From NCBI GenBank assembly GCA_039000515.1, contig JBCFYV010000024.1:12376802-12440801 (forward strand): a DNA stretch of 64,000 bases, written 5' to 3'. The notes under the pieces were generated by a model, which was not told the DNA's origin, did no database searches, and saw only the letters and a list, made by a program, of their open reading frames with translations. Shown here piece by piece: positions 24,140 to 38,600 of the stretch; position 1 is the first letter of the stretch, and each line of letters begins with the position of its first letter. The DNA is from Timema cristinae (taxonomy: Eukaryota; Arthropoda; Insecta; Phasmatodea; Timematidae). Position numbers and translations under genes: made by a program.

Positions 24140-24414
24140 ATATTCTCTTCTCCGTTATTATTTTGTTAATTTATGAAGTATTAACATTTTATCATTGTAC
24201 GTACCAAATCACATTCTATTAATATGTTGTTTTTTGTAAACTTTGACTGCGTTTTAAAATGTGTTTGTGTAATTAGTTTAAAAAATAGTACAAGCTATGC
24301 ACTAGTCATATTCAATTTTTTTTTTTTTATAAATTATGTACTCTATATATGCAGGAATATTTGTTCTAAGAAAACTATAGCACACATTTTGTGACAATGA
24401 TAAAATTAATCTGC

Positions 24415-24440
24415 AATAAAATTCTAATGTATTGAATAAA
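24415..24440 (+). promoter_or_regulatory. Poly(A) signals for integrin beta
   Basis: AATAAA at 24415-24420 and 24435-24440, about 280-300 nt after the stop codon; further AATAAA-like sites follow at once. Position is inferred from motif only. Confidence 0.6.
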
Positions 24441-24444
24441 GTCA

Positions 24445-25365
24445 AATAAATACATATTTCTTAATGCTGTATTTCTAGCATTTGATTTACAAGAAGCTAT
24501 CTACATTTGACTAACAAAATTTGAATCAAATAACAAAAAATGTATGCAACGTAAATTACTAACGTGTTCATCAAGTACTGATTCATCAAATTAATTCATA
24601 CCAAATTCTGTAACATTTTATAAATGTGGCTACATATTCTGCAACATCAACCAGAGTTGACCCAAACTCGTTACATTAAGTTGATTAGTCAATGCATTCT
24701 TATCCTGATGCGAAAGATTCTTAACGGATAACTAATTAAAGTAAATGGTACAGTCAATGCAAAGAGAATACAAAGTAGCGCCACATAGAGAAAGACATCT
24801 GATTGGATAATCTTGTGAAGTCACAAATAATACTAAAAATAAAAACCTTTTATTTGAAATACATTTTTATAAAACAAATAGTTTCAAAGCTACAAGAAAA
24901 ATAATATTTTTATGCGCTCTTCGAAAATAAATTTATTGTCATGCTCTTTGGTGAACAAATGTTACTTTTTTCTCACTGTCTCTTTAACAGTGTATATCAT
25001 TTCATTGATGACCTTTGGTGGAGTGTTTCCACAACAATGTATATTATTTTGTTTCACATAGCTTATACGTTATTAGTAAATTTCTCTATTTTAAGGTAAA
25101 AGATAAAGAACGCCTGTGCGGTGCACCGTACCATTTTTTTTGTCAAGCTTCATTTTTAAAAGATATATTTTTAAAAAGTGACCAAAAACTATGTTCAAAA
25201 GTCTTTGGAATACATATACACGGTAACCAAGAAATTGTAAAATTAAAAATAGAATGCATGGAATACTCTTCAGTGTTTGAAAGTCATAAAATATTAATAA
25301 ATAGGTTTACAGATATATATAACTTTATTAATATAATTACACTTATTTTATTAATATTGTAGAAT
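24445..25365. other. Intergenic gap between convergent genes
   Basis: AT-rich, no recognised gene. A 115-codon open frame at 25015-25362 (+) has no motif and biased AT content, and is probably chance. Confidence 0.6.
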
Positions 25366-25373
25366 GATACTCT

Positions 25374-25399
25374 TTTATTGATGTAAGCTTATATTTATT
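25374..25399 (-). promoter_or_regulatory. Poly(A) signals for calpain
   Basis: AATAAA on the - strand at 25399-25394 and 25379-25374, 55-75 nt downstream of the calpain stop codon. Confidence 0.65.
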
Positions 25400-25451
25400 A
25401 TACTTGTTTTACTCTGATTACATGTTTATGAAAGAATGTTGCTAAGACTAT

Positions 25452-25537
25452 TCAAATGTATAATGTCTTCTCCAGCCATTGATTCATAGTGAAGGTCAAA
25501 GTGTCAGAATCTTCTGAGACATTCTTTTGGAACATAT
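25452..25537 (-). CDS. Calpain last coding exon
   Basis: Acceptor cttgtttcag. Two bases complete the split Asp codon, then [15 protein letters not shown] and [10 protein letters not shown], then TGA. This is the terminal EF-hand and C-terminus typical of calpains (..LT..EWL..TLY). Phase fits the upstream exon exactly. Confidence 0.92.
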
Positions 25538-26577
25538 CTGAAACAAGAGTTATGTTGGCCAGTTTTATTTTTTGATTCACAGAATGTATGAGTTTCTCAC
25601 TACACTATGCTCATGAGTGTAAAGTATACAACAATGCAAGAAAAATGGCATTGCCCATTCACGGTAATGTTGGTTTTTTCTCAGTTGAAAATATTCCAAA
25701 AATCGAAGAGGTAATTTTTTTTTTAGGGAGTACGGGGAGTCAGGTCTCGACTAGAAATTTAACGCCATAGGTTAATGTCCTATTATTTTAAACTATATAT
25801 ATGTAGGTGAAATGTACAGTACATATTATAAAATATCAAATGCTCCCAGCTAAACGTGACTCATTGATAACAAAAGGGGCCGTCCTTAAATTACGTAATG
25901 CTATTCTTTTAATGCGTTTTGACTTCTCCGTCTCCCTTATGAAGTGATCGTAAGATTTTACGTCAACCCTCTTTCTCCCTCTATCTTACGTAATTTTTTA
26001 CGATTTGGTAAATTGCATTATTTACTAGTTCAATTGTTTTTAGATATAAGAATTGAGATATATGAAATTTTAGAATAGTTTAATAGCAGTAAGTAAATGA
26101 AATACAAGTGAAATTTTCAGATTAATATATTTATTTTCTGACAATTTTTTTTTTGTATCACCATAAACATTTATAAATAAACTTGCGTAAGATGGATTCT
26201 GACCCCTGTCCCCCCTATTCCCAGCGTCATAATAAAATATTAAGAAAAATCTTCCCCTCTCCCCTCACAAAAAAAACCCCTTACGTAATTTAAGGGTGAC
26301 CTGGTGGTTTAGGGGTAAGGTGTCGGACTTCTGTGCTGGGGTCCGGGGTTCAATTTGAGGTCCCGGCACACATTTATCTGATTACCAAACCCTTCCTTCA
26401 CCTCTGACAAGACGTGTATTAATCACAACTTGTGAATGTGTGGAATACCCAGCCTCCACCGTGGTTCGGATCCCACGTTAAACTGTAGATCCTCCATTTC
26501 ATCTCACAATCACCCTACCATTACACACTAGAGTAAGTGCGTATAATTCGAACGATTAGTAGGACGCGGTGCTGATG

Positions 26578-26617
<40 letters not shown>

Positions 26618-27650
26618 TACCTAATTTAAGGACATCCCCAAATAGTTTGCTTATTTACCTCAGCCCCACTAACTTGGTTCATTCCAATGAACGCCCTTTG
26701 TTCCCTGGTACTACAACGGGTGTACCAGAGAACAATTTATCATTTGAAATGTCGACAGAACTAGTGTTACAACCGGTTCTAAATACGGGTAAATTTGGTG
26801 CAAGAAGATAATTATTAGATGCAAAAGAATATTTCAATGTTGGTCATTGCAAAATGCTTTACTCACCTATCATGACCTTGAGTCTAATGGCGCACAACAG
26901 GAAGTCTTTGTAGGAAATCTTGCCCTTCTTGTTGCCATAGCGACGAGCCAGCAAGCAGAGGATACTGTAGTTCACCCGGTAGCCGGCAGAGTTCAGAGCC
27001 TGTCTCAGTTCCAACATGCTTAGGCAGCCACTCTTATCCTTGTCGTACAATTTGAACACAGCCTAAGCGCAAGGACATGGTGGAAAGCGAAGTTGACAAA
27101 GGCCTAATTCACATTTCAGTGCAAGGCTGGTAGGCCTGACGACAGGGGAGGGTGAAGGAGGGGCTCCGAGATATTATCCATAGTGGTACATATACAATAC
27201 TATATGCATTAATTTACTTTATTTTACATCCATTATTGTTTCCAGGCTGTGGCCTATGTCTGTTCACGGTAGGAATTGACTTCTGAAAGGCCTTTTCCTA
27301 CCATAAATCTATTATATAGTAGGATATTGGTAGGAAAAAAGACCTTTCAGAGAGTAATTCCTACCGTGAATGGAATATAGATAGTTTTTTTTATTAAAAA
27401 CATATATTTTCCACTACCAGCTTATTAGGCCTGTCGTAGTTTTGAATACTTTATAACCTTACTTAAGAGCAGGACAAGCCAACATCCAGTCCCCAGTCGT
27501 TAAATCATTATTGTGAAAGGATAAATCCACATTTTACCAATAATAATATGTTTTGCCATACAGGGAATCGAACCTGGGATCCTTAGATCAGTAGGAAGAC
27601 ACGCTACCGACTGAGCTAAGGTGTCGAATACATTAATTTAATATAGATTA

Positions 27651-27699
<49 letters not shown>

Positions 27700-30600
27700 G
27701 GTAAGATTTTAAGCATGGCACCTGTATCTAAATCAACAGTTAGACCAATGTGAAAGAAGCGTCTTACGTTGGCTTGTGCATGGAGGCGAGAATGAGTGTG
27801 GATAGAGTGACGAAGCAAATATATGAAGGTAGAGTGTGTGTATCAAAAGAAAGGGGTAGGCCATGAAATACGTGGCTAAATGTGTTAGACGAATGTGTGA
27901 ACAAGAGAAACATTAAAAGTTGTAAGAATAATAAGAGTATACATGACTCTGTGTATGGATGTTGTTGAAGCGAAGGAAGTATGCAAGGATAGTGAAGTGT
28001 GGAGGAAGTAAGTGAGAATGAATTAAATACCGAGTTGTTTTTTTAGCTATATGCACAGTTTCTTGACTACCCCGTAAGGGAACGGCGTGATTAGGTATGT
28101 ATGTGGTATTTATATAAATCAAAGAAATTACTTTAATGAAGTTGATTAAGACTTTGCGGTCATGAAAGTGAGAAGACTTACAATGTGCAGTGGGTGGTTT
28201 TTGTTCGTATTTTAGTGTTGACACAAATTTTTCAAACCCCACTAATATTCAAATTATGAAGATTATTATTATTATTATAGCCTAATAACAAGCATATTTT
28301 CTTACACGAATAATCTAACTATTATTATTATTATTTGTTGCACGAATACTAAATAATTTTCTTTTCTTCTTATTATGTTCCTAGCTGCAGATCTGTACCC
28401 TAAGTGTGAGGGGGTGGGGTTGAGGGTGGGAGTGTTTAAACCATCAGTGTCCCGGGCCCCAAAATGTCCGTGGCTGGGCCTGTTTCAGTGTAGTGGAATA
28501 TGTTTACTCACGTTCCAGCGACCGACGTCAGTCCACAAAACGTTGAACTCCTGATAGCTGAGTTTCCCTGAATGGTCTACATCCATAAGTGCCAATAAAC
28601 TGCGACACACTTCTCTTGAGTACCCCTGGTTATTTCCTTCTGTTGATCAGCAACAAACCACTTAAATAAATATTTTAAAAAGAGAGAGTTTTTCATAAGA
28701 TACTGTACCCTTAAGAGCCACGCCAGTTTTCAATAGTAGAATAGTTCTTAGCGGCTTGTATCCTACAAAATAGGTGAATGAGGTGGGTTGGAAGACTTGG
28801 CAAATGGAGCCTCTAATAATCGAAATAAAGAGGATTGAACCCGTTTTGGCTAAGCAAATTTTCTGATATGAAGTTAATACTCTTTTGAGGAGTTAAAAGG
28901 TAAAAAAAAACCTATATATATATATATATATAAATTACATAACATACATAGCTATGCAGGAAAAAGACCACAAGATAGGCTAAGAAAGAGATGGGAGGAA
29001 AAAGCAGATAACAGAAAGTATACAATTGAGAGGAAAAGAATGAAAGAAATTAAAGGAGGAAGAATGGTGGAAGGATAGAGGAATATGGAAGTATTTTACT
29101 AAACTTACCCGGCCACAGGCTGTAAACAGTTGATGAGGATGATGATGATGATGATGATATTACAAAAAAATATATATATTTTTAGATGTATGTAAGTATA
29201 GTACATACAGTATTTAAATAAATGGTTATGCAATATAACAAAGTTAAATACACAGATAAACTAAACTTATAATTTATTTTTTCAATTATGTTCATATTTG
29301 ATTTGGTAAAGAGTAATAAACGATAAAATTATATCATCCTTATTTTTATTCCCTTCTTCTTATTTGATATTAGCTTTAGTCTTCTATGACAATATGTTTC
29401 AATGTTATATGTAGATGTTAGACCATCTTCAGGTCTTATTTATGATAAAGATAATATCCTTTTAACTATATATTACCACCAAGTTTGTGAAAACCTTGAA
29501 GTATTGAATGTAAAAACATTTTGTTTTTATATTCAATACCTGGAAATCTTCCCAAAATTTCTCAAAACAGGCCAGAGATCACTCAGCCAACCAGGTGGAG
29601 GCCTGCAGTCTCACCGGGTTTGATGACCATGTCCAGTATATCCTTGAGCTCTTCCCAGCTGATCTCCATGTCACTGCCAGCAATCTGCTTGAAGTATTCC
29701 TTTTGAGCGTCCGTCAGTTGGGTGTCATCCACCTTGAACACAATCATCTGCTCGTTAGGGGCGTTCTCTGACAATTACACTAACAACTGTACTTGTTCAC
29801 ATTCCAACTAACTAAAGAAATAAACTTGGGCTAAAATCTGTATTATTGCAGTTTTTTATAACAAAAACAACATTTTGGGCTAAATCGAGCAAATATTGCT
29901 TCAGTAGGTAGGAAGGTAGGTTGATTTTGAAAAGTAGCCGTCTTACCTTAAGGTATTACTCTATGGCCCTATATTATAAGCAACGTCATAGTGAAACCAT
30001 GCAAGGTAAGAGTGATACCTTTCAGGGTAAATGAAGGATATATATATATATTTTTTACACAGTAATATCAACAGTTTGTGGGTATTTGTCATGGACATCG
30101 TGGAATTTGAACATAAACTTTTTAAATAAAGAAGAAAATTCCTGGTCAAAATCCACAATACCCATGACAAGTATTCAAGATCTGCTTAGATAATTTTATA
30201 GAAAATTTCATTGAAGCAATAATATTTTTTTATAATACTGAGCTTTAATTCACCTCACCTTTGTCCCCCTACAACCTAAAAGGCAACTAAAAGTGGCATC
30301 AGTAAATGCCCACCGACAGGGCGGCCGCAAAGGGTTTCCTGATTTGGGGGACCCCGTACTTGCTTAGGTGACAGAGGGAAAAATAAGTTGGGGAGGAGGG
30401 ATTCAATTTTAATTGAGTGCACGTATATTAGGCTCCCTGATTAGTCGATCAATAAAATATTGTCACAGTGTTGAGACAAATAAAAACATAATCACGTGGT
30501 TTGATTTATTGAACAAGTGAAGCGAGTTCTTAATTTCAACTCCACCGATTTGCATTTGTTTGTCTGTGGTGAATATAACTTTTGAACGAATTAATGACTA

Positions 30601-32009
30601 ACCGATTTAATTCAAACTTGGAACAGTTGTTCTTTGAACCTTTATACAGATCAAGTTCGTTTGGGAAGAAAATCTTATCAAGGGTTGGGGAGAAATCAAC
30701 CCTTATGGCTCATATGTATAAAATCATGGGTTCCAGTATATGATTAATTATTACATGTATTTACCTATAAGGGAAATCCTTATACGGCTGAATATTGGTA
30801 TATAGGTGCAAACCACTGTGATAATATTAAACCAAAATTAAGATTCAAACTATTTGTGTCGTGTGTCGGGAGAGGCAGGACTTTAAGGGCATCACAAATT
30901 AAATTTTCCCAGGGACCCGCGTCTGCTAAGAGCAGCCCTGTACACCGATGTGAATTAAAATTCAATACAATTGTTCAAAAGTTTTAAGGGAAGCTCACGC
31001 ATATATTGTAAATTGATTGGCAGTTGCTTTAGAATATCTCCTATATAAAAATAACTAACATATGAGATCATTAGTTAGGCTAAAACTAATTTTTTTCTGA
31101 CCTGTACAGCGTCGAAGAAATAGCAACCTCCGACATTTCAGCTGTAGTTGCAACAGCCATCACCCGCTGGGATAGATGATGAAACAAGTGGTGAGGACGA
31201 GAATTTGAGGTTGTCGAGGTCATAAAACACCCTCTTAATATGAACAGGAGGAATGGTTAGTAGGAGCAGGACTCCTATCGTCAAATCTAAAATGGAAAAA
31301 AAAGCCCCCAAATCCAACTTAAATATTGCAAATTGTCAATTTCCAACAATAATCCAGGCTTCTCCATCAGTATCGATTCTTAATTAGTCCATGTAAAGAG
31401 TCAATATCAACCAATCACGAACTATATTGGCTGACTCGTTTCACCCCTCGTCCCTGACGAAGTATGTTGCAGTTACAGCCGAAACGTCGGAAGAGAATAT
31501 TTCTTTGACGTAGTTTAAGTCCAAAAATATTTATTTTAATATAAGCATCGGCCGTGGAAGACTTCCAAACAAATGAGATAGTACTCACTCTTTCGTCGAC
31601 TGCAGACAGGCCGACATTTACGTCGTGTTCCCTGAAAATAAAAATCCTTCAATTAGAATACAAATATCACAACTAGTATTTTAATGACCTTTACTACGCC
31701 ATTATCAAATTTCAAAAACAAATATAGCTACTGCTACACTGGACAAATAGAAAGTAGTTCTGAGGTTGTACATTATTGAATACTATTTGATCGGCTTCGG
31801 TGGCCGCATTTAAGGTGTCAATTTTGCAATAAATTTAAGCTTATAGCCGATGACAGTGAGATCAGGGTTCAAATCCCACTCAGGTGTACTGAAGCTGATT
31901 TTTCCTCTAAATTCAACCTTCCTCATCCCTAACTCATAAGTATAGTTAGTACGTATACATATAGCTTGAATAGGACGTGGCTCTCTCTCTCTATGTATAA
32001 TATATATAT

Positions 32010-32082
<73 letters not shown>

Positions 32083-35000
32083 TATATATATATATATATA
32101 CTTTTATATTTAAAAGTATAGTTTAGTAATCTCTGCAATATTATAATTTACGAATATATTTTTGTTGAAAAAATATAATTACCTGTTTTGGTAAAGATAT
32201 TTTAAGATAATTTAGGATTATTAAGATCGATTTAAAATATATTAAAATAATATTATATTAAGTTACGTAGAAAATGATCACATTTTGTCCAGTTTAATTG
32301 TTTTATATTTTCCAAAATGTTCTTCTTTATATTGAATAAAGTACCCTTCTTTTCTGGGAGAATAGTTTAGGGTATAAATAGTAAAAAGTTTAAAACGGAC
32401 CAAAAAGGGTAAAAAGTAAAACTATAAAAAAATAAAAAAGATAGGCCTAAGTAAAAAAGTGTAAAAAGGATTAAAATTCTAAAAAAGGAAAAAGATAAAA
32501 AGGAGTTCAAAGTACAAAAGGCACAAAAAGTTTGAAAAGTAAATACAATCCAAGCTATAGCATTTCTTTTACCACTTTAATCTACCCCTTTTACCCTTTT
32601 TGCACTAATTGCCCTTTTTAGCCTTTTAAATCTGTTTTTGCACTTAGCACCTCTTTGACGCTTTTTGCCCTTTACCCTTTTTCTTCCTCTCCCCTTTTTT
32701 TTAATTATTTTTGAACTCTTATTCTTTTTTTTACTTTTCCTCTTTATAGTCCTTTCTAAACCTTAAATCCTTTTGAAACTTCTCACACCTTTTACCATTT
32801 TTATTATTTATTTTTAAAGTTGATTAGATTTACTTTTTACTCTTTTTACCCATTTTGAAATTTTTACACTTATTTACACGAAGTATCCAGATTTAAGAAG
32901 GCTAACTATTTTAAGGTGAAAAGGTTAAAAAAGGTCTAAAGTTCAAAAAGTGTAGAAATTGAATCAAATCAAAATATATTTTCAACAAAAAGGTAAGTAA
33001 TAAGGCAAAACGGATTAATAGGATAAAAAGGATAAGTGAAAAGGTAAAGAATTTAAAAAGGAGAAAAAGTAAATCCAATAAAAATAAAAAGAGTATAAAG
33101 GTTAAAATGTGTAAAAACCACACAAAAAAGTAGTGTTGTATAACAGCTGTTTTAATTTCAAACTCTTCAATTTCCCGGGCTAGAATTTTAAAATTCCATA
33201 TGTACAGACGTTATTCGGCTCCCCGGGTATGTCTATTTACTTACATGAAATTATATTTTATATCACACCTGAATTGTTTTTATTATAATTTTATATATCT
33301 TGAGGAAACCCACCTTTACCATTTACTGCGTCTTCATTCTTAAATTTAAGGATCAGAACTTAATGGTTGATTGGGGTAGCTCTTGTACCCGCCCGACAAA
33401 TTTCAATATGCTATCACACTAAAAAGTAGTTAATTATTTTTATTTTTTATTTTGAAAAACACCATTTCACTAGCTTCCTTTCTTGTAGTAAATATTTAAG
33501 ATGTATTTTGTTATTGGAGAAATCCCTGTTATTCCTGACAAATTTAAATTTTCTGCTTCACCTAAAAGTTTTTTTCTTCTTCTACCTAGCCCTCCTTCCC
33601 TCTGGCCCCTAGCTTCTCCGTTTAAAATCTTATGTTTCTTATGGTTATTTGAAGTGTTATTTATATCTTCTTTCCCATTTTTAATTTCATACCAGTTTGT
33701 AAATTGTAAAACTCCCTTTCCCGCTTTACATTTAAACAATTCCTACTTAGAAATGTTGAATTTTAAGAGTAATTAGGTTATCTGGAGCTGTCTTTCTATC
33801 TGTTTGACAAATTTTATTTTTCTATCTCATTTAAAAAAATCTAATTAATGTCCCCTCATTTCCTAGAGCCTCATTTTTAAATTTTCCTATTTTAGATTTT
33901 TATGGTTTTATATGAAGATATCTTGCTACCTTCCTGCCAAACAAAATTCCAAGTTTCCAGGTCCAGGGGTTGGGGAGATATGGTGATGGGTGTGTGAGGG
34001 AGTTAGTGGGCTTTTCATTTTACATATTATATAGGTTATCTCAAATTTTAACCATTTGTTTAGTATTTTGACATCTTTAACATTAAACATGATCATTTAA
34101 AAAATTTTAAATCAATTAGTCATACTTTTTTTTACTACTAAATAGTTTAAAATACTAGTCGTGCTAAAAAAAATATATATAAAAGTAATTAGTAAAGTAG
34201 GTGACCTGGTGGTCTAGGGGTGAGGTGTCAGACTTCTATGCTGGCGGCCGGGGTTCAATCCTCGGTCCCGGCAAAGATTTATCTGATTACCAAACCCTTC
34301 CTTCACCTCTGACAAGACATCTTGTGAATGTGAGGAATGCCAGGTCTCCACCGTGGTTCGGATTCCGTTAAACTGTAGGTCCTCCATTTCATCTCATAAT
34401 CACCCTACCATTACACATTAGCGTAAGTGCGTATAACCCGAACGGGTAGTAAGACGTGGTGCTAATAATAATAATAATTAGTAAAGTTATTTTTATAAGA
34501 AGTGTAAACGCATTTGCTTGGAGAGAGAGCAAAAAAAACATTTAGGAAAAAATACTCAGTACACCCGTCCGAGATTCGAAACTTGATCTCCCCATCATCA
34601 GCAGTATAGTCTACTGTAAGCTTAGTGCATTAGACCATGCAGCCACCGAAGCGGTTATCTACAAATTAAAGTTTCAGTTTTGTTAGCTTGGGTATTATTG
34701 GCATCGGTCTGTCATATACAAGCTTAAAAACTGGTACACAAATAAAATCAGCATTTAAATCTAAAATCTAAAAACCTGCTTGGTTGGGTTCATGGATGAT
34801 GGGGTCAAGCTCGACTTGTCTTGACTTGCAGGTGATAGGGAGGTCGGCCAATAATCTAAAGGAGGTTCTGTTGGTCTAAGGCAGGTATGGCGAGAACTTT
34901 CCCAGCTTGGCCGCTTTAGGACCTGCTGAATTTTGAACTAGTCTACTGTGCTACCATTAATTTGTGTTTATTAATGATTATTTAAAAATTAAAAAATGTC

Positions 35001-35605
35001 GAATAATTTGAAATAGAATGATTTACTCAAATAGAATTGCAAATATTTTAGTAATTCCTAAACTTTAAAGAAGGAAAATTCATTGATGACGTTGTCTACT
35101 TGGAGATTTCGAAGTTATTTAAAGAAGCAGGTTGCATCTTAACCTAGCTCACCTAAGCGCTCTAACCACTAACACACTTAGGCACCAGAGTATGAAATAG
35201 AAATATAGGGAAGAGAATGAGAAGTTTATCCTGCAAGACCTCTTGTTAATGTGCTGATAAGATTCCCCTCTTCCGCGGACGAGTTTACACATTCATTATG
35301 ATATTTTCTCCTTGAAAACATTGATTTTATTTTTAAAACTACCTTTTTCTGGTTTCCTATTCTAGAAATACATATGCTTCCATGGTCTTTTTTAATCTAC
35401 ATCCTGGCAGGAAGACTCTTACAGGCCATTTTCATGACCAAGACAAATAGCCTGAGGTGTAGAGGATGTATAAAAATATATATTTGCAAGAAAACTACTT
35501 TAAGATAAAAAAAAAATAATGTTGTGACAGTGTGGGGATATTTTTAGAATTATATAAGAATTTATGATTTTTGTTTAAAACCTTATATTTTTAAAATTCG
35601 CTGAA

Positions 35606-35652
<47 letters not shown>

Positions 35653-38600
35653 GCACCGCGTCTTACTACCCGTTTGGGTTATACGCACTTACGCTAATGT
35701 GTAATGGTAGGGTGATTGTGAGATGAAATGAAGGACCTACAGTTTAACGTGGAATCCGAACCACGGTGGAGACCTGGCATTCCCCACATTCACAAGATGT
35801 CTTGTCAGAGGTGAAGGAAGGGTTTGGTAATCAGATAAATCTGTGCCGGGACCGAGATTTGAACCCCGTCCGCCAGCGCAGAAGTTTGACACCTTACCTC
35901 TAGAGTCTAGACCACCAGGTCATCAAAATTCGCTGAATAAAATGTAAATTCACTAACATGGGGAAATATATCTTGACCTGCCGTGACGTCACAGGTAGGC
36001 AATGTCCTTAAATTGTTAAGGTGAGTGTTCTAGACAAGATTAATTTCGATGACTTTAAGTAAAAACATTGAAAGTAGTAACTTCAGTGAAATAAATAGTG
36101 CAGAACTCCGCATGGACTTTCTCACTCCATTGTTTAAAAATGGAGAGATTTAATCAAAACTCGTAATATATGTGAAACTAAATCATATACACTAGCAAAC
36201 CCGAGCAAAAATTGCGTTGTACTTTAGTTAAACATTTTTAGACTCCCAGATTTAAATTTTATTATCTTCTTTTTAAAGAATTAAAGACTTCAATAGTATG
36301 TTTGGACCAAAAAATAAATCTATATTTGGTCCTCAATGGTCAATAATTCGTATTAAAATCTTGACTTCCGGTTCAAATTTTTGACATTTTATTAGGTGTT
36401 ACACATCTCATGGTTATCGCATTTTTATTAAATTCCTCATTTATAAATTTAGACCGATAAAAACGATAAATATTGACTATTGAGTCTAAAATGGAGATTG
36501 ATCATTGTTGTACAAACATTTCTCCTAAGAGGTTTAAGGAAATATAACATAAACTTTTTGGGGGGCTTACTTATATTTAATTACGCTATGGTAATGGAGA
36601 ATTATTGCATTAATACTTAAGTAGTATCTCTTTACAACTAAAGCTCACAAAATGGTATTAGTTTTGCTAATATCTCAGAAACTATTGGTTTTATAAAAAT
36701 ATATTTCATATAAATTTATTTCTAATTTTTAATAGTACTACAGTTTTTCAATGCTAAGTTATCTAGTATATTAAATAGTTGCGGAGATAAGGAAATTTAC
36801 ACTTTGTAAAGTACCCTAAAAGTAATTTTCATAGGATATAAAAAATAACAATTTTGTTTATAAATTTAATCAACGCATAGACACGAATTTTAATCATAAT
36901 CGCTAGAGCCAATTTAGGTAAAAACGTTCTTTTCTCTTTTTGCCCTTTAGTTAACTACTCCTAATTTTAGGGTTAGACAGGCACACATAATTACGGCATT
37001 GCAAAAACCACGTTTTCGGATTCGGGGTGTCATGAAACGTCAAAATTCATCAAAATCTTGAGTTCAATTTTTTTGACGATCAAAATAATTTCTCTACCTG
37101 TATGGTAGCGAGAAAGTAAAACGACAATATATTAATAAATAATATGTTAAAATCAAAAACATGTATTATCTTTTCCAATTAAGTTTGAAACGTGTTGTAT
37201 TGTGTTGGTCAAGATAGTTATGCTTGGTCCATAACTAGTTTTCTTTCAACAGCACACATTTTGCACTTATATACGAACCAAGATAATTTCTAGCCATTTG
37301 TAGCATCGGATGGTGTACCATAGACTCTAAACAACAACAAGGCGCTGACTTACCCCGTTTTCCCGCTGCCCGAGGCTCCATGCAAGATAGACACAAGTCG
37401 GACGTAACTTCGCGGGACCGAAACAAAACTAATACTAACTTGAAGAATGGGGCGCAAATCAGCGATGCCCGTAAAGTGGACTGACTGACGCAATGCGGAT
37501 ATCCACATCGGGAAGATTCCCGACCGGCCACGAACTTCCCCGAAGTTCGTCTTAGGCATGCGCAATATGTTCCCTTGCTATCCTGAATGTTTTTCCCCCC
37601 TATGTCTCCCGTCTTTTCCCCCTCTGTGGCTGATTGTATTTATACGGGCATCTGAGCCTACTATCGATACAATTGGGCCTTAACCGTACTAGGAGAAGGA
37701 GAAGCTCCGGCTTCATTCGTATTATAATGTAAGATCTAAATTATTTTTTTGGCAACTTTAACTTCGCTTTCTGTTAAAATTAATTATTCAAAATTCTTTT
37801 TTTGGCGTCTTTTCAATTTATCTTTAAAATATGGAGCATAGTAGTAAATTTAATCTGACCTTGTTGATATCGATTAGTTACAGGGTATTGGCATCACTAT
37901 GCGAGTCGAGTTGTAATACTTGCTGGATAATAATCGATTACTAACCTTTGAGAGATATCGATTTTATTTACATCAATTTAGAATGTGTTTTTAACTTGAT
38001 ATTTCTGTGAGAAATATTTAAAGGCATGTTCGCGGGAACTCTGAGTTGGTTGAACTTAGGATTAACTTTTGTACCTTTGCAAAAGACTCGTGACTATTTA
38101 ATGTTATGAATTATTCGGAGTAAATTTGTGGATACCAAATTAGGGTAATTTTCTTATGTTTAGTACAAGGTGGTTATTAAGTGTGAATACGCTTTGGTAT
38201 TTAACTGTTAATATATAAACTATATTATTGTAAGCTTTTTCTTGTAACGTATCTTAATCATCACAAACATTATGACTGCCATTAAAAAAAAAGGAACCAA
38301 AGCCTATTAATGTTTTGTGGCCTATCTACTCTGTCGGCGCTAAAGTAAAGTAAATGATTATTCCTTTGGTATGAACTTTGTAAAATCTACTGATAATACT
38401 ATAGCATTTTTACGACCTTTTGGTGAATACCATAAATATTATACAATTATATATATTACAACTATATTTGATGTTCAATATTTAATCATTTTAAATAAAT
38501 TTGATATTCTATATTCTACAAATATCTTCTTGACATGATTTCTTCCGTAATATAAGATTTTCCAACCATACCCTAGGTATACGAGAGTATATTTAAGTAA

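Noticed and set aside
25015..25362. 115-codon open frame in the intergenic gap
   Set aside because: AT-driven composition, no motif, no promoter or splice context.
27560..27628. Functional tRNA gene on the - strand
   Set aside because: Acceptor stem does not close and two related truncated copies exist; treated as a SINE.
33470..33776. Overlapping ~90-codon frames on both strands
   Set aside because: Low-complexity intron sequence, no domain pattern.
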